From Adiantum capillus-veneris (taxonomy: Eukaryota; Streptophyta; Polypodiopsida; Polypodiales; Pteridaceae): a DNA stretch of 64,000 nt. The notes beneath the pieces were generated by a model. It was not told where the DNA came from. It saw only the letters and a program-made list of their open reading frames with translations, and made no database searches. The stretch lies in assembly GCA_014529385.2 (NCBI GenBank), contig CM043948.1, forward strand, positions 81,947,760 to 82,011,759. Reading direction: 5' to 3'. The translations under genes and the position numbers were made by a program. Positions 43,754-53,340 of the stretch are shown here, one piece after another (position 1 is the first letter of the stretch; every line of letters begins with the position of its first letter).

Positions 43754-45344
43754 TGTAACATTTAATGGCCTAAAATCTTATGTGTAGCGGAATTTAGCAT
43801 GAACATAGTGGGCATTTCATTAGAATAAATTCCTAATGAGAATTACAAGAGTGCTTGGGGGGAGAGAGCAACAAAAAGCATAACACCTAGTTAGATAGCA
43901 TCGACAATACTTTCAAAAGAGAGAGCAATTAAGCTATTGACAACAGTTGAGGACCGGATTTGCATGGAGCCGGTCCCCCCTCCAAAAGGCTTTGTATTAT
44001 GGTTTCTCCCATTAAGAGAGACATTGTACAATACAATTCTTTGTGTTCCTTCAAGACTAGCTAGTGCAATGAAGATGGAAGCTTCATACACCAAGCAAAA
44101 CACTTAATCAAACACAACTTGAATTATCCCCGTTCTCAGACCCAAGACCTCACACACCTTCGAAGATGGTGAGAGCTAGCAGGGTATGAGAGTAGATTGA
44201 GAGGAAAAAGAAGTATCTTACGAGAAAGAAGTACATCTCCTCACATAATCACTCATATTAGCATAGCTTAGCTTAGTAATTAGCTTGGTAGAGAAGATGA
44301 GCATGCATTGAAGCTTGGCTCTTGGTTGGATTTGCATCCACATGCCAAGAGAGTGTTGATGTAGGCTTCTATCTCACAAGCTTGGAGTAGGTGATGAGCT
44401 CTCCATTAAAGCTTGGGAGGAGATAGAGTATTTTTCCCTTCACACATGGTCAAGTGTGAGAGTGTGAGAGTGAATGCCAAGCAAAAATCAGCCCCCCCTC
44501 TCTCTTGGGCGAGCCCTAGCTGCTAAGTTAGGCTGGCTTTTTCCTCATTGGACCTCCCCAGGTCAAGCCAATAGGAATTAAGCAGCATAAGTGATAGCCT
44601 TCTGACATGTGTCCCCCTTTCCCCTTTTGTGAGAGCTTTAGATAATTAAATAATTAAACTAAACTCTCATTGGACCCCTTTGCCTCCTGGCCAATAGGAA
44701 TCAGGCAAGCCATGGGGCTTCTGAATGCTCATTGGACCCCTTGGGAGACTGCCCAATAGTCTTCTAGGACACTTAATTCTTATTGGTTTCTTTTATTAAA
44801 TGTTTTTAAATTAATTAAACTAGATTTACTCTAGCTTAATTCTCATTGGTCCACTTCTAGGGTCTTCCAATAGGAATTGGGCACACCTTGTGGGCATCTG
44901 GCCTAGGGAGCTGACATGTGTCCCTCATTCCCTTTGTGTAAAGGGAGCCTGTGTGTGTGTGTGTGGCTTTCTCTCTCATCCCCTAGCTTTGGGGCTCGCC
45001 CCCTCCCATGTAGGGATGCAGAAAGACTTTTTGGGCACACACTAAGCATCCAATTTTCCCTAAGGTTGACCTTTGGACACAACCTTTGAATTTTGGAACC
45101 TTAGCATTTTGGAAGTCTTAATGGGCTGAACCTTAGGGTCTTTTTAGCCCATTGTTTCACATGGCTCTTTTGCAGATGGCCCCCCCTTTGGATCCCTATT
45201 TTCCCTCCTTTGGATCCCTACTGTGGCCGGTCTGCTAACTTAACCAATATTCTAGCTTTTTCTCCCTTGGCACTTCCCCACATTAAATGATCAGTTTAAT
45301 ATGAGAAAATCATTTAGGAGAATTAGATATTGATTATTATGACA
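43754..45344 (-). repeat. F3 3' LTR
   Basis: On the plus strand TGTAACATTTAATGG...TTATTATGACA. It contains four to five units of CATTGGACC...CCAATAGGAATT (44546-44590, 44667-44712, 44728-44770, 44841-44885), each able to fold and carrying CCAAT in either orientation. Confidence 0.95.
44546..44885. repeat. CCAAT/ATTGG inverted-repeat units in F3 LTR
   Basis: Four clear units of ATTGGACC or ATTGGTCC, 15-25 bases, then CCAATAG, and a degenerate one near 44787. On the minus strand each would show two CCAAT boxes of opposite direction. The same units are in 51067-52657 and in part at 62990-63345. Confidence 0.7.
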
Positions 45345-45360
45345 TTACCTCTCTCTTGAA
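45345..45360 (-). promoter_or_regulatory. F3 polypurine tract
   Basis: Minus strand TTTCAAGAGAGAGGTAA directly before the LTR start TGTCAT. Confidence 0.7.
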
Positions 45361-45700
45361 ATCATAGTCGTCCTCGACTATGGTGTAGAGAAGTTAAAGC
45401 ATATGCATGAGTCCTTTTCTTAGCGGGTAGAGGATCCCTATGTTACCCTACGACATCATTCCATAATGGATGACTAGTCCATTTGGTGCTTGAGAGCCTG
45501 AGGCTGCCGCAAGCATGTCTGCACATTAGTCCTATCAGTCTTCCATAGTAGAGTGACAAGCTCTACTTGGTGTTCGGGAGACGTCGTCTCCGCAAACTTG
45601 ATCTAAGCATGCATACTACTTCATTTTTGTGCACAAATAAAGAAAAGAGAGTCTTATAAGACAAAAATTTTTGTTCATTTTTAACATTTTGTACATTTGC
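45361..45700 (-). other. F3 3' untranslated region
   Basis: Non-coding between the pol stop and the polypurine tract. It contains an inverted pair around GTCGTCCTCGAC and TCATTCCATAATGGATGA. It is duplicated at 52674-53014. Confidence 0.7.
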
Positions 45701-48700
45701 TTACTCTTGGGAAGCATTGTAAGCATTGACAAGGTTTAGGTTATCCTTTAATTGTATGCCTTGCATCCATCTAGCATCTTCAAAAGGATAATTCTTAAAC
45801 TTAATAAGATATCGTCGGATAGTCTTACCGCCTCTTAATACCTTGTCTTCATGTCGGAGAATGGACTCGGGCTGCAGCACCTCCTCGTGGTCCTCGATCT
45901 CCGGTGGGTCTTCAATAGTTGGTTCTTGAGGTGGCTCTCCTTTGTAAGGCTTTAAGAGGCTCACATGAAAAGCATTGTGTATGAGCCAATGATTGGGCAA
46001 CTTAAGTTGATAGGCCATCTCATTGATTGGCCTAAGAATCTGGAAGGGACCATAGTACCTTTTTGCTAGTTTAGCATAGTACTTTTGGTGGCCCGTAGGA
46101 TTCTTGCCCGTCGTGTGCCTTAATCGAGCCTTAGGAAACTTTAACAAGACCCAATCGTTTTCTTTAAAGGCTTGGGCTCTTCTGTGCTTGTCAGCAGCAG
46201 CCTTTTGCCTTTGCTGTGAGATAGAGATAGCCTCCTTAATCTTTTGGAAAGATTCTTGTAGATCTCGGCTATACTCATCTGCAGCGAAGATCTTCCCATG
46301 TACCTTAAGTAGCAAGGGACTTTTTGATCTTCCCTCAATTACCTCGAAAGGTGCTTTTCCTGTAGAAGTATGTACAGTGTTATTGTAAGCATACTCTACT
46401 AAGGGTAAGTACTTCTCCCATTGGGATCTTTGATCTACTTCCGTTACATAGGCTTTTAGTAGATCGAGAATAGTTAGGTTACCTATTTCACTTTGGCCAT
46501 CAGTTTGTGGATGATAGGCCGAAGAGAAGTTTAGCCTTGTTCCTAAATTCTCAAAGAGACCCTTCCAGAAATTACTGGTCATTCTAGGATCTCTATCCGA
46601 CACTATGGACATTGGCAAGCCATGGTACTTGAAAATTTGCGAAATGAAGAGGGTTGCCATTTGATGGGCTTTGATAGTCTTTTTGACAGGTATAAAATGA
46701 GCTTGTTTACTGAACCTGTCTACTATCGTCCATATTCCCGTATTCCCATGGATAGACTTAGGCAATCCAAAGATAAAATCCATGGATATGCTCTCCCAAG
46801 GTGAATTAGGGATTGGCAAGGGTTGAAGCAATCCAAGTTGCTTCCCTCTATCAAATTTTGTCTTTTGACATACCACACATTTGGAAACATACTCATGTAT
46901 GTTCACTTTCATGGTAGGCCAATAGAAATATGTTTCAATTCCCTTTAGGGTAGACTGAATCCCTCTATGCCCCGCATATGGGGGAGCATGAGATTCATAC
47001 ATTACTTTCTCACGTAGTGAGTTAGTAACGCATAGTCTATTGCCATAGAGAAGATAACCATCTTGTAAAGTAAATGGTTCTTCTTTCTTCCCTAATGCAA
47101 GGGCTGAAATCACATCTCTAAAATCGGGATCAATAGCATACTCATCTATCATTAAAGATAGATCATTGTGAGTTGCTATGGAAACCGCATTCACTCTCGG
47201 TCGTCTTGAGAGTGCATCGGCTACTTGATTATGCTTGCCAGCAATGTGAGCAATATGAAAATGAAATTGCGAAAGGAAATTTGCCCACCTCATTTGTTTG
47301 TCGGAGAGCTTGGTCTGTGTCATGAAGTACTTAAGACTTTGGTGATCCGTTCGCAGAATGAAAGGAGTCCCCAATAAATAGTGCTTCCATGAGTCTAAGG
47401 CATGTAGAACTGCAAGGAGTTCTTTTTCGTATTTGCCTAGAGCTTGCTCAACAAGGTCGAGCCTTCGACTCTCATAGCCTATGGCGTGCCCTTCTTGGAG
47501 CAAAACAGCCCCAAGGCAATCACCACAAGCATCACATTGAACCTCAAATGGTTTTGAGAGATCCGGTAGTGTAAGCACAGGTTGAGAGATAAGCTTTTCT
47601 TTAAGCTTTTCGAAAGCATTGTTCTCCTTAGCAGACCACGTATACCTAACATTTTCCTTTGTTAGGTCATGTAATGGTCCCGCAATTTGTGAGAACTTTT
47701 CTATGAAGCGTCTATAGTATGCACACATACCTATAAAGCTTCTTAGTTCATGAAGATTCCTTGGTTTAGGCCATCCTTTTATTACCTCTAACTTGGATGG
47801 ATCCATTTGGATTCCATCTTGAGAGATAATGTGACCTAAATATTGAATCTCTTGCAAGAAAAATTCACTTTTCTTTCGATTAACATAAAGTTTATTCTCT
47901 CTTAAAACTTGAAATATTACCTGGAGGTGTTGCTTGTGTTCCTCTAATGAATTAGAGTAGATGATAATATCATCAAAGAACACTCCAGTGAAGGTTCGAT
48001 GAGGTCTGAACAGCTTCTCCATCAAGCGATTAAATGTGGCTGGTGCATTAGTCAAGCCAAAAGGCATGACAATGTATTCGTAAAGACCAAATGTAGTACG
48101 AAATGCGGTCTTTACAATGTCTTGATCAACTATCCTTATTTGATGATAGCCACTTTTTAGGTCAATCCTACTGAAGTAGGTCGATCCTTGTAGCTTATCA
48201 AATAGGTCTTCTACCCGTGGAACGGGAAACCTATTCTTGATAGTGATCCTATTTAGTGCTCTATAGTCGACACACATACGATATGTGCCGTCTTTCTTTT
48301 GCACTAATAGCACAGGTGAGCAAAATGGAGATGAGCTAGGCCTAACCATGCCCTTCTCAATTAACTCATGCACTTGCCGCATAATCTCCTCTTGTTGAGC
48401 TTGAGAAACTCTATAAGGAGGTTTGTTAGGCGGTGAACTTCCTGGAAGAAGTTCAATTGCATGGTCGTCATTACCTCGTTTAGGAGGTAGCTCACAAGGG
48501 ATGTCGTCAATAAAGACATCTTGAAACCCCTTGAGAAAATTGGATAACTCTAATTCCTTTTGGTTGCTTTTATTTTCTTTTGCTAAAGCATTAGGTTCAT
48601 TTTGAGAATCTTTAACAAAAATCATGTACACGGAAATAGAGCTCTTTATTGACTTGTTGAAAGCTGGTGTATGTACAATGGGGATGGTGTTACCCATCTC

Positions 48701-49123
48701 CCTAGCATCTATATACATGTCCTTTTCCCTGAACTTAAAGGAGATTCTCCTTTCAGGAAATTTAACATGGGCAGCCAGACGGTCAAACCATGGTGCCCCT
48801 AGGATTACATCCTCATGCTTGAGAGGAGAGATAAAGAAATCCTCTTTGTCCACATAGCCTTGGACATGAAGCCTCAATTTCCCGATTAAGGGAGTGACTG
48901 AAGCTTCTTGCCCCTTGAAGGCACTGTCTGCGGGTAGGATATCTCCCATCTCGTAGGATTGTATGCCTAGCTTGGTGGCTAACTCCATAGATATGAAATT
49001 GTGAGTAGAACCAGGGTCAAAGAGAATAAAAGCATCATGTTCTCTTACCTTTCCCCAAGCATGGCATAGAGGAGATCCTTTGTGGTGAGTTTGGTGAATC
49101 TCCTCCTCTTGGATTTCAACCAA
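45701..49123 (-). CDS. F3 Pol: protease, RT, RNase H, integrase, chromodomain-like
   Basis: One open frame of 1140 residues. Retropepsin site FILFDPGSTHNF is at residues 32-43. RT has YRMCVDYRALNRITIKNRFP, FSRIDLKSGYHQI, MPFGLTNAPATFNRLM and catalytic VFFDDIIIY. RNase H has VQCDACGDCLGAVLL, YEKELLAV and TDHQSLKYF. Integrase has an intact zinc site (HAPPYAGHRG...CVVCQK), Asp in SISMDFIFGLP, Asp in IVSDRDPRMTS, Glu in GQSEIGN. The C-terminus has WLIHNAFHVSLLKPY and the chromodomain-like LIKFKNYPFEDARWM. All catalytic residues are present. It overlaps the gag ORF by 79 bp in another frame. Confidence 0.95.
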   Translation of the reverse strand: MVEIQEEEIHQTHHKGSPLCHAWGKVREHDAFILFDPGSTHNFISMELATKLGIQSYEMGDILPADSAFKGQEASVTPLIGKLRLHVQGYVDKEDFFISPLKHEDVILGAPWFDRLAAHVKFPERRISFKFREKDMYIDAREMGNTIPIVHTPAFNKSIKSSISVYMIFVKDSQNEPNALAKENKSNQKELELSNFLKGFQDVFIDDIPCELPPKRGNDDHAIELLPGSSPPNKPPYRVSQAQQEEIMRQVHELIEKGMVRPSSSPFCSPVLLVQKKDGTYRMCVDYRALNRITIKNRFPVPRVEDLFDKLQGSTYFSRIDLKSGYHQIRIVDQDIVKTAFRTTFGLYEYIVMPFGLTNAPATFNRLMEKLFRPHRTFTGVFFDDIIIYSNSLEEHKQHLQVIFQVLRENKLYVNRKKSEFFLQEIQYLGHIISQDGIQMDPSKLEVIKGWPKPRNLHELRSFIGMCAYYRRFIEKFSQIAGPLHDLTKENVRYTWSAKENNAFEKLKEKLISQPVLTLPDLSKPFEVQCDACGDCLGAVLLQEGHAIGYESRRLDLVEQALGKYEKELLAVLHALDSWKHYLLGTPFILRTDHQSLKYFMTQTKLSDKQMRWANFLSQFHFHIAHIAGKHNQVADALSRRPRVNAVSIATHNDLSLMIDEYAIDPDFRDVISALALGKKEEPFTLQDGYLLYGNRLCVTNSLREKVMYESHAPPYAGHRGIQSTLKGIETYFYWPTMKVNIHEYVSKCVVCQKTKFDRGKQLGLLQPLPIPNSPWESISMDFIFGLPKSIHGNTGIWTIVDRFSKQAHFIPVKKTIKAHQMATLFISQIFKYHGLPMSIVSDRDPRMTSNFWKGLFENLGTRLNFSSAYHPQTDGQSEIGNLTILDLLKAYVTEVDQRSQWEKYLPLVEYAYNNTVHTSTGKAPFEVIEGRSKSPLLLKVHGKIFAADEYSRDLQESFQKIKEAISISQQRQKAAADKHRRAQAFKENDWVLLKFPKARLRHTTGKNPTGHQKYYAKLAKRYYGPFQILRPINEMAYQLKLPNHWLIHNAFHVSLLKPYKGEPPQEPTIEDPPEIEDHEEVLQPESILRHEDKVLRGGKTIRRYLIKFKNYPFEDARWMQGIQLKDNLNLVNAYNASQE

Positions 49124-50649
49124 AGAAGCTCTAGGAGGATCTTGGCGGTTGTTCTTTTGGGGACAAGCGCGGTACGCATGCCCTTGTTCGCCGCACTTGA
49201 AACACCGTTATCTTTACGATAACGCTCAAGCTCTTCAGGAGAGAGTTTATTCTTTCCTTTGTAAACTCCCTTCTCTTTAGCTTTGTTGGAATTGCCCTTA
49301 GGAGACTTTTGGACATTGTCCTTCCCCTTAGGCTCATTGGAACCTTTGTTTTCCGGGGGCTTATTATTTCTTTTACCCCCCGTTTGGAAATTGATTCGCG
49401 AGGCCACCATAGTATGGTGTATTACCGCCGATATGGTACGTGGCCTTTGGGAGTTGACATACTCCGCCATTTCTTCGGTTAAGCCCGCACAAAATTGTTG
49501 CTTTTGCTCTCCAAAATCCAACTTTTTGAAGACAGTGGCTTTGAGTTGTAGGTCCCAAAACTTGTCTACATATTTGTGGATGGATTCATTGGGAGAGAGC
49601 TTTAAGCTTCGCCATTCGGTGAGTACTTTGTCTTTGGCATCGGTGGCCAAAAACTGCTTCATAATGGAAGCTCTTAAAGCCTTCCATGTTCGTGGAGCTT
49701 CACCGTTGGCTCTTAGGCTAGACCACCATTGTCTGGCGGACTTTTGAAAGTGCATAGCTACATGGCGTAGCTTAGAGGACTCCGTGAAGCCCTCATCTCC
49801 AAACGCCGCATCGAATTGCTGGATAAAGGCCAAAACTTTGTCTATAGCACCGACGGTGCCATCATAGGTAAGGAAAGAGATGCTCTTCCCTCCCTCTTTG
49901 AATTTCTTCAGCTTGGAGGACCTCTTCCATGCGGCATAGGATTTTCTATGGCCTCTTCTTTTTGATGGTTCAAAAGTTGCACCATCACTTTCTTCAGAAG
50001 ATGAAGAATTTGAAGAAGGTGGAGAAGAGGGTGACCTCTTTCTCGCCTTTTTCTTGTCTTGATCTTTGTCGTCTTCACCATAGCTTTCATAAGAGGAAGA
50101 GGATGAAGAAGATGGAGAAGAGGGTGTCCTCTTTCTCGCCTTTTTCTTCTCTTGCTTTTTATCATCCCTCTTTGAATTATGACGTGGAGAAGAGTGTGAT
50201 GGTCTTCTCCGCTTTGGTGGTGATGGAGAGCGTTTAGCCCGCCGTCTTCGTGGAGCCATCTCCGCCGAGGTGGCGGGAGACTCGCTTCTTTCTCGTTCCT
50301 TCGGTGGAGGCTCTTGAGTTCTCCTTTGGGAAGGAGATGCATCATCAAGAAGTAAGTTCTTGAGCCCTTCATATGGATTCTCTTCTTCTTCCCGAATCGG
50401 AGAGAGACCTCTTTTGGTAGTCTCACAAGGAGGCTTCCTAGGTGTTCTCTCGTCATGGTGATGAGCTTGGAGAATCCCGTGAGCACGGAGCTGCCGTTGC
50501 ACTTCACTTTGGAGAGATGGATTGCCCATGGCTTGTTGAAGCCTAGAAACAAGATAATTAACAAGCATTGAAGCATCATTAGTAGCTTGCTCATGAGCAA
50601 AATCAAAGTTATCAACATTAATTTCACTCTCTTTAATATTGTCAGCCAT
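49045..50649 (-). CDS. F3 Gag, frameshifted at the zinc knuckle
   Basis: 534-residue frame from Met at 50649 (MADNIKESEINVDNFDFAHE). It has an SR/KR-rich low-complexity middle (about residues 130-235, RRRAKRSPSPPKRRRPSHS), and a capsid core with KSARQWWSSLRANGEAPRTW near residues 305-325. The CCHC knuckle CFKCGEQGHAYRAC is encoded at about 49165-49205 but in the pol frame. The gag frame slips near 49206 (AACGG where AACCGG would restore the register), so its last ~45 residues are out of register. Sister families keep one frame here, so a one-base deletion is likelier than programmed shifting. Confidence 0.85.
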   Translation of the reverse strand: MADNIKESEINVDNFDFAHEQATNDASMLVNYLVSRLQQAMGNPSLQSEVQRQLRAHGILQAHHHDERTPRKPPCETTKRGLSPIREEEENPYEGLKNLLLDDASPSQRRTQEPPPKERERSESPATSAEMAPRRRRAKRSPSPPKRRRPSHSSPRHNSKRDDKKQEKKKARKRTPSSPSSSSSSSYESYGEDDKDQDKKKARKRSPSSPPSSNSSSSEESDGATFEPSKRRGHRKSYAAWKRSSKLKKFKEGGKSISFLTYDGTVGAIDKVLAFIQQFDAAFGDEGFTESSKLRHVAMHFQKSARQWWSSLRANGEAPRTWKALRASIMKQFLATDAKDKVLTEWRSLKLSPNESIHKYVDKFWDLQLKATVFKKLDFGEQKQQFCAGLTEEMAEYVNSQRPRTISAVIHHTMVASRINFQTGGKRNNKPPENKGSNEPKGKDNVQKSPKGNSNKAKEKGVYKGKNKLSPEELERYRKDNGVSSAANKGMRTALVPKRTTAKILLELLWLKSKRRRFTKLTTKDLLYAMLGER

Positions 50650-51053
50650 TCTAACAATTTTTAGGTGTAAACTTTTTAGGTGTACTTTGGCACTTCAAGC
50701 CCTAGTTGCTACTCCTCTTTACCCCTTTAGAAAAAGCACTCAAGCTACTGTACCCGCGGCTCGAATACCATTAATTGCAAGGAATAGAAGAGAGGGTCTT
50801 TCGACACCAAAACAGCACCGGCTCCTGTCAAGCTTCTAATAGCTCAATAGTGGTTAAGCCGTAGGCAAGCCCCGTAGGACTCCACTATTAAGACCATAGC
50901 TCTCGACGGTGATGCCCCGTTAACTGCACAAAGGCAGGCGCACTGCAAGGCTGAAAAATCCCTATTCTACTTACTCACAGGCAATTAATAATACCAACCA
51001 TTTGTAGCTAGCTTGAGGACCTCCCTTCTTGAGCAAGAAAAGAGAAACCTTGA
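50650..51053 (-). other. F3 leader
   Basis: About 400 bp between primer site and gag start, without coding sequence. Nearly the same sequence is found at 61794-62199. Confidence 0.75.
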
Positions 51054-51065
51054 GCTCTGATACCA
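51054..51065 (-). promoter_or_regulatory. primer binding site, initiator tRNA-Met
   Basis: Minus strand TGGTATCAGAGC, one base from the LTR. Confidence 0.93.
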
Positions 51066-51066
51066 A

Positions 51067-52657
51067 TGTAACATTTAATGGCCTAAAATCTTATGTGTAG
51101 CGGAATTTAGCATGAACATAGTGGGCATTTCATTAGAATAAATTCCTAATGAGAATTACAAGAGTGCTTGGGTGGAGAGAGCAACAAAAAGCATAACACC
51201 TAGTTAGATAGCATCGACAATACTTTCAAAAGAGAGAGCAATTAAGCTATTGACAACAGTTGAGGACCGGATTTGCATGGAGCCGGTCCCCCCTCCAAAA
51301 GGCTTTGTATTATGGTTTCTCCCATTAAGAGAGACATTGTACAATACAATTCTTTGTGTTCCTTCAAGACTAGCTAGTGCAATGAAGATGGAAGCTTCAT
51401 ACACCAAGCAAAACACTTAATCAAACACAACTTGAATTATCCCCGTTCTCAGACCCAAGACCTCACACACCTTCGAAGATGGTGAGAGCTAGCAGGGTAT
51501 GAGAGTAGATTGAGAGGAAAAAGAAGTATCTTACGAGAAAGAAGTACATCTCCTCACATAATCACTCATATTAGCATAGCTTAGCTTAGTAATTAGCTTG
51601 GTAGAGAAGATGAGCATGCATTGAAGCTTGGCTCTTGGTTGGATTTGCATCCACATGCCAAGAGAGTGTTGATGTAGGCTTCTATCTCACAAGCTTGGAG
51701 TAGGTGATGAGCTCTCCATTAAAGCTTGGGAGGAGATAGAGTATTTTTCCCTTCACACATGGTCAAGTGTGAGAGTGTGAGAGTGAATGCCAAGCAAAAA
51801 TCAGCCCCCCCTCTCTCTTGGGCGAGCCCTAGCTGCTAAGTTAGGCTGGCTTTTTCCTCATTGGACCTCCCCAGGTCAAGCCAATAGGAATTAAGCAGCA
51901 TAAGTGATAGCCTTCTGACATGTGTCCCCCTTTCCCCTTTTGTGAGAGCTTTAGATAATTAAATAATTAAACTAAACTCTCATTGGACCCCTTTGCCTCC
52001 TGGCCAATAGGAATCAGGCAAGCCATGGGGCTTCTGAATGCTCATTGGACCCCTTGGGAGACTGCCCAATAGTCTTCTAGGACACTTAATTCTTATTGGT
52101 TTCTTTTATTAAATGTTTTTAAATTAATTAAACTAGATTTACTCTAGCTTAATTCTCATTGGTCCACTTCTAGGGTCTTCCAATAGGAATTGGGCACACC
52201 TTGTGGGCATCTGGCCTAGGGAGCTGACATGTGTCCCTCATTCCCTTTGTGTAAAGGGAGCCTGTGTGTGTGTGTGTGGCTTTCTCTCTCATCCCCTAGC
52301 TTTGGGGCTCGCCCCCTCCCATGTAGGGATGCAGAAAGACTTTTTGGGCACACACTAAGCATCCAATTTTCCCTAAGGTTGACCTTTGGACACAACCTTT
52401 GAATTTTGGAACCTTAGCATTTTGGAAGTCTTAATGGGCTGAACCTTAGGGTCTTTTTAGCCCATTGTTTCACATGGCTCTTTTGCAGATGGCCCCCCCT
52501 TTGGATCCCTATTTTCCCTCCTTTGGATCCCTACTGTGGCCGGTCTGCTAACTTAACCAATATTCTAGCTTTTTCTCCCTTGGCACTTCCCCACATTAAA
52601 TGATCAGTTTAATATGAGAAAATCATTTAGGAGAATTAGATATTGATTATTATGACA
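51067..52657 (-). repeat. F3 5' LTR, shared with a second F3 fragment
   Basis: 1591 bp, nearly identical to 43754-45344. On its outer side lies F3 3'-UTR and pol sequence, so it also has the position of a 3' LTR for a second unit. Confidence 0.95.
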
Positions 52658-53340
52658 TTACCTCTCTCTTGAAATCATAGTCGTCCTCGACTATGGTGTA
52701 GAGAAGTTAAAGCATATGCATGAGTCCTTTTCTTAGCGGGTAGAGGATCCCTATGTTACCCTACGACATCATTCCATAATGGATGACTAGTCCATTTGGT
52801 GCTTGAGAGCCTGAGGCTGCCGCAAGCATGTCTGCACATTAGTCCTATCAGTCTTCCATAGTAGAGTGACAAGCTCTACTTGGTGTTCGGGAGACGTCGT
52901 CTCCGCAAACTTGATCTAAGCATGCATACTACTTCATTTTTGTGCACAAATAAAGAGAAAGAGAGTCTTATAAGACAAAAATTTTTGTTCATTTTTAACA
53001 TTTTGTACATTTGCTTACTCTTGGGAAGCATTGTAAGCATTGACAAGGTTTAGGTTATCCTTTAATTGTATGCCTTGCATCCATCTAGCATCTTCAAAAG
53101 GATAATTCTTAAACTTAATAAGATATCGTCGGATAGTCTTACCGCCTCTTAATACCTTGTCTTCATGTCGGAGAATGGACTCGGGCTGCAGCACCTCCTC
53201 GTGGTCCTCGATCTCCGGTGGGTCTTCAATAGTTGGTTCTTGAGGTGGCTCTCCTTTGTAAGGCTTTAAGAGGCTCACATGAAAAGCATTGTGTATGAGC
53301 CAATGATTGGGCAACTTAAGTTGATAGGCCATCTCATTGA
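52658..53340 (-). pseudogene. second F3 unit: 3'-UTR and pol C-terminus only
   Basis: It repeats 45345-46025 almost base for base: polypurine tract, UTR, and on the minus strand the pol end from NEMAYQLKLPNHWLIHNAF to the stop at 53015. It breaks within INEMAYQ at about 53340 and is joined to Copia-A integrase sequence. A 16-bp string TGATAGGCCATCTCAT occurs twice back to back at 53322-53337 and 53338-53353. Confidence 0.92.

Larger units (their letters stand above)
43754..52657 (-). mobile_element. F3, nearly intact Ty3/gypsy chromovirus-like element
   Basis: Two 1591-bp LTRs, 43754-45344 (3') and 51067-52657 (5'), differ at very few positions. Internal order on the minus strand is primer site, gag, protease, RT, RNase H, integrase, chromodomain-like end, polypurine tract. 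All coding is open except one frameshift at the gag/pol overlap. It lies in antisense orientation inside Copia-A. Left flank is TCTAG, right flank TTACC, so no target duplication is seen because more F3 sequence follows on the right. Confidence 0.95.

Noticed and set aside
45701-50649. Possible plant pararetrovirus (Caulimoviridae) integration
   Set aside because: Integrase, chromodomain-like end, long LTRs and primer site define a Ty3 LTR retrotransposon. No movement-protein motif is seen.
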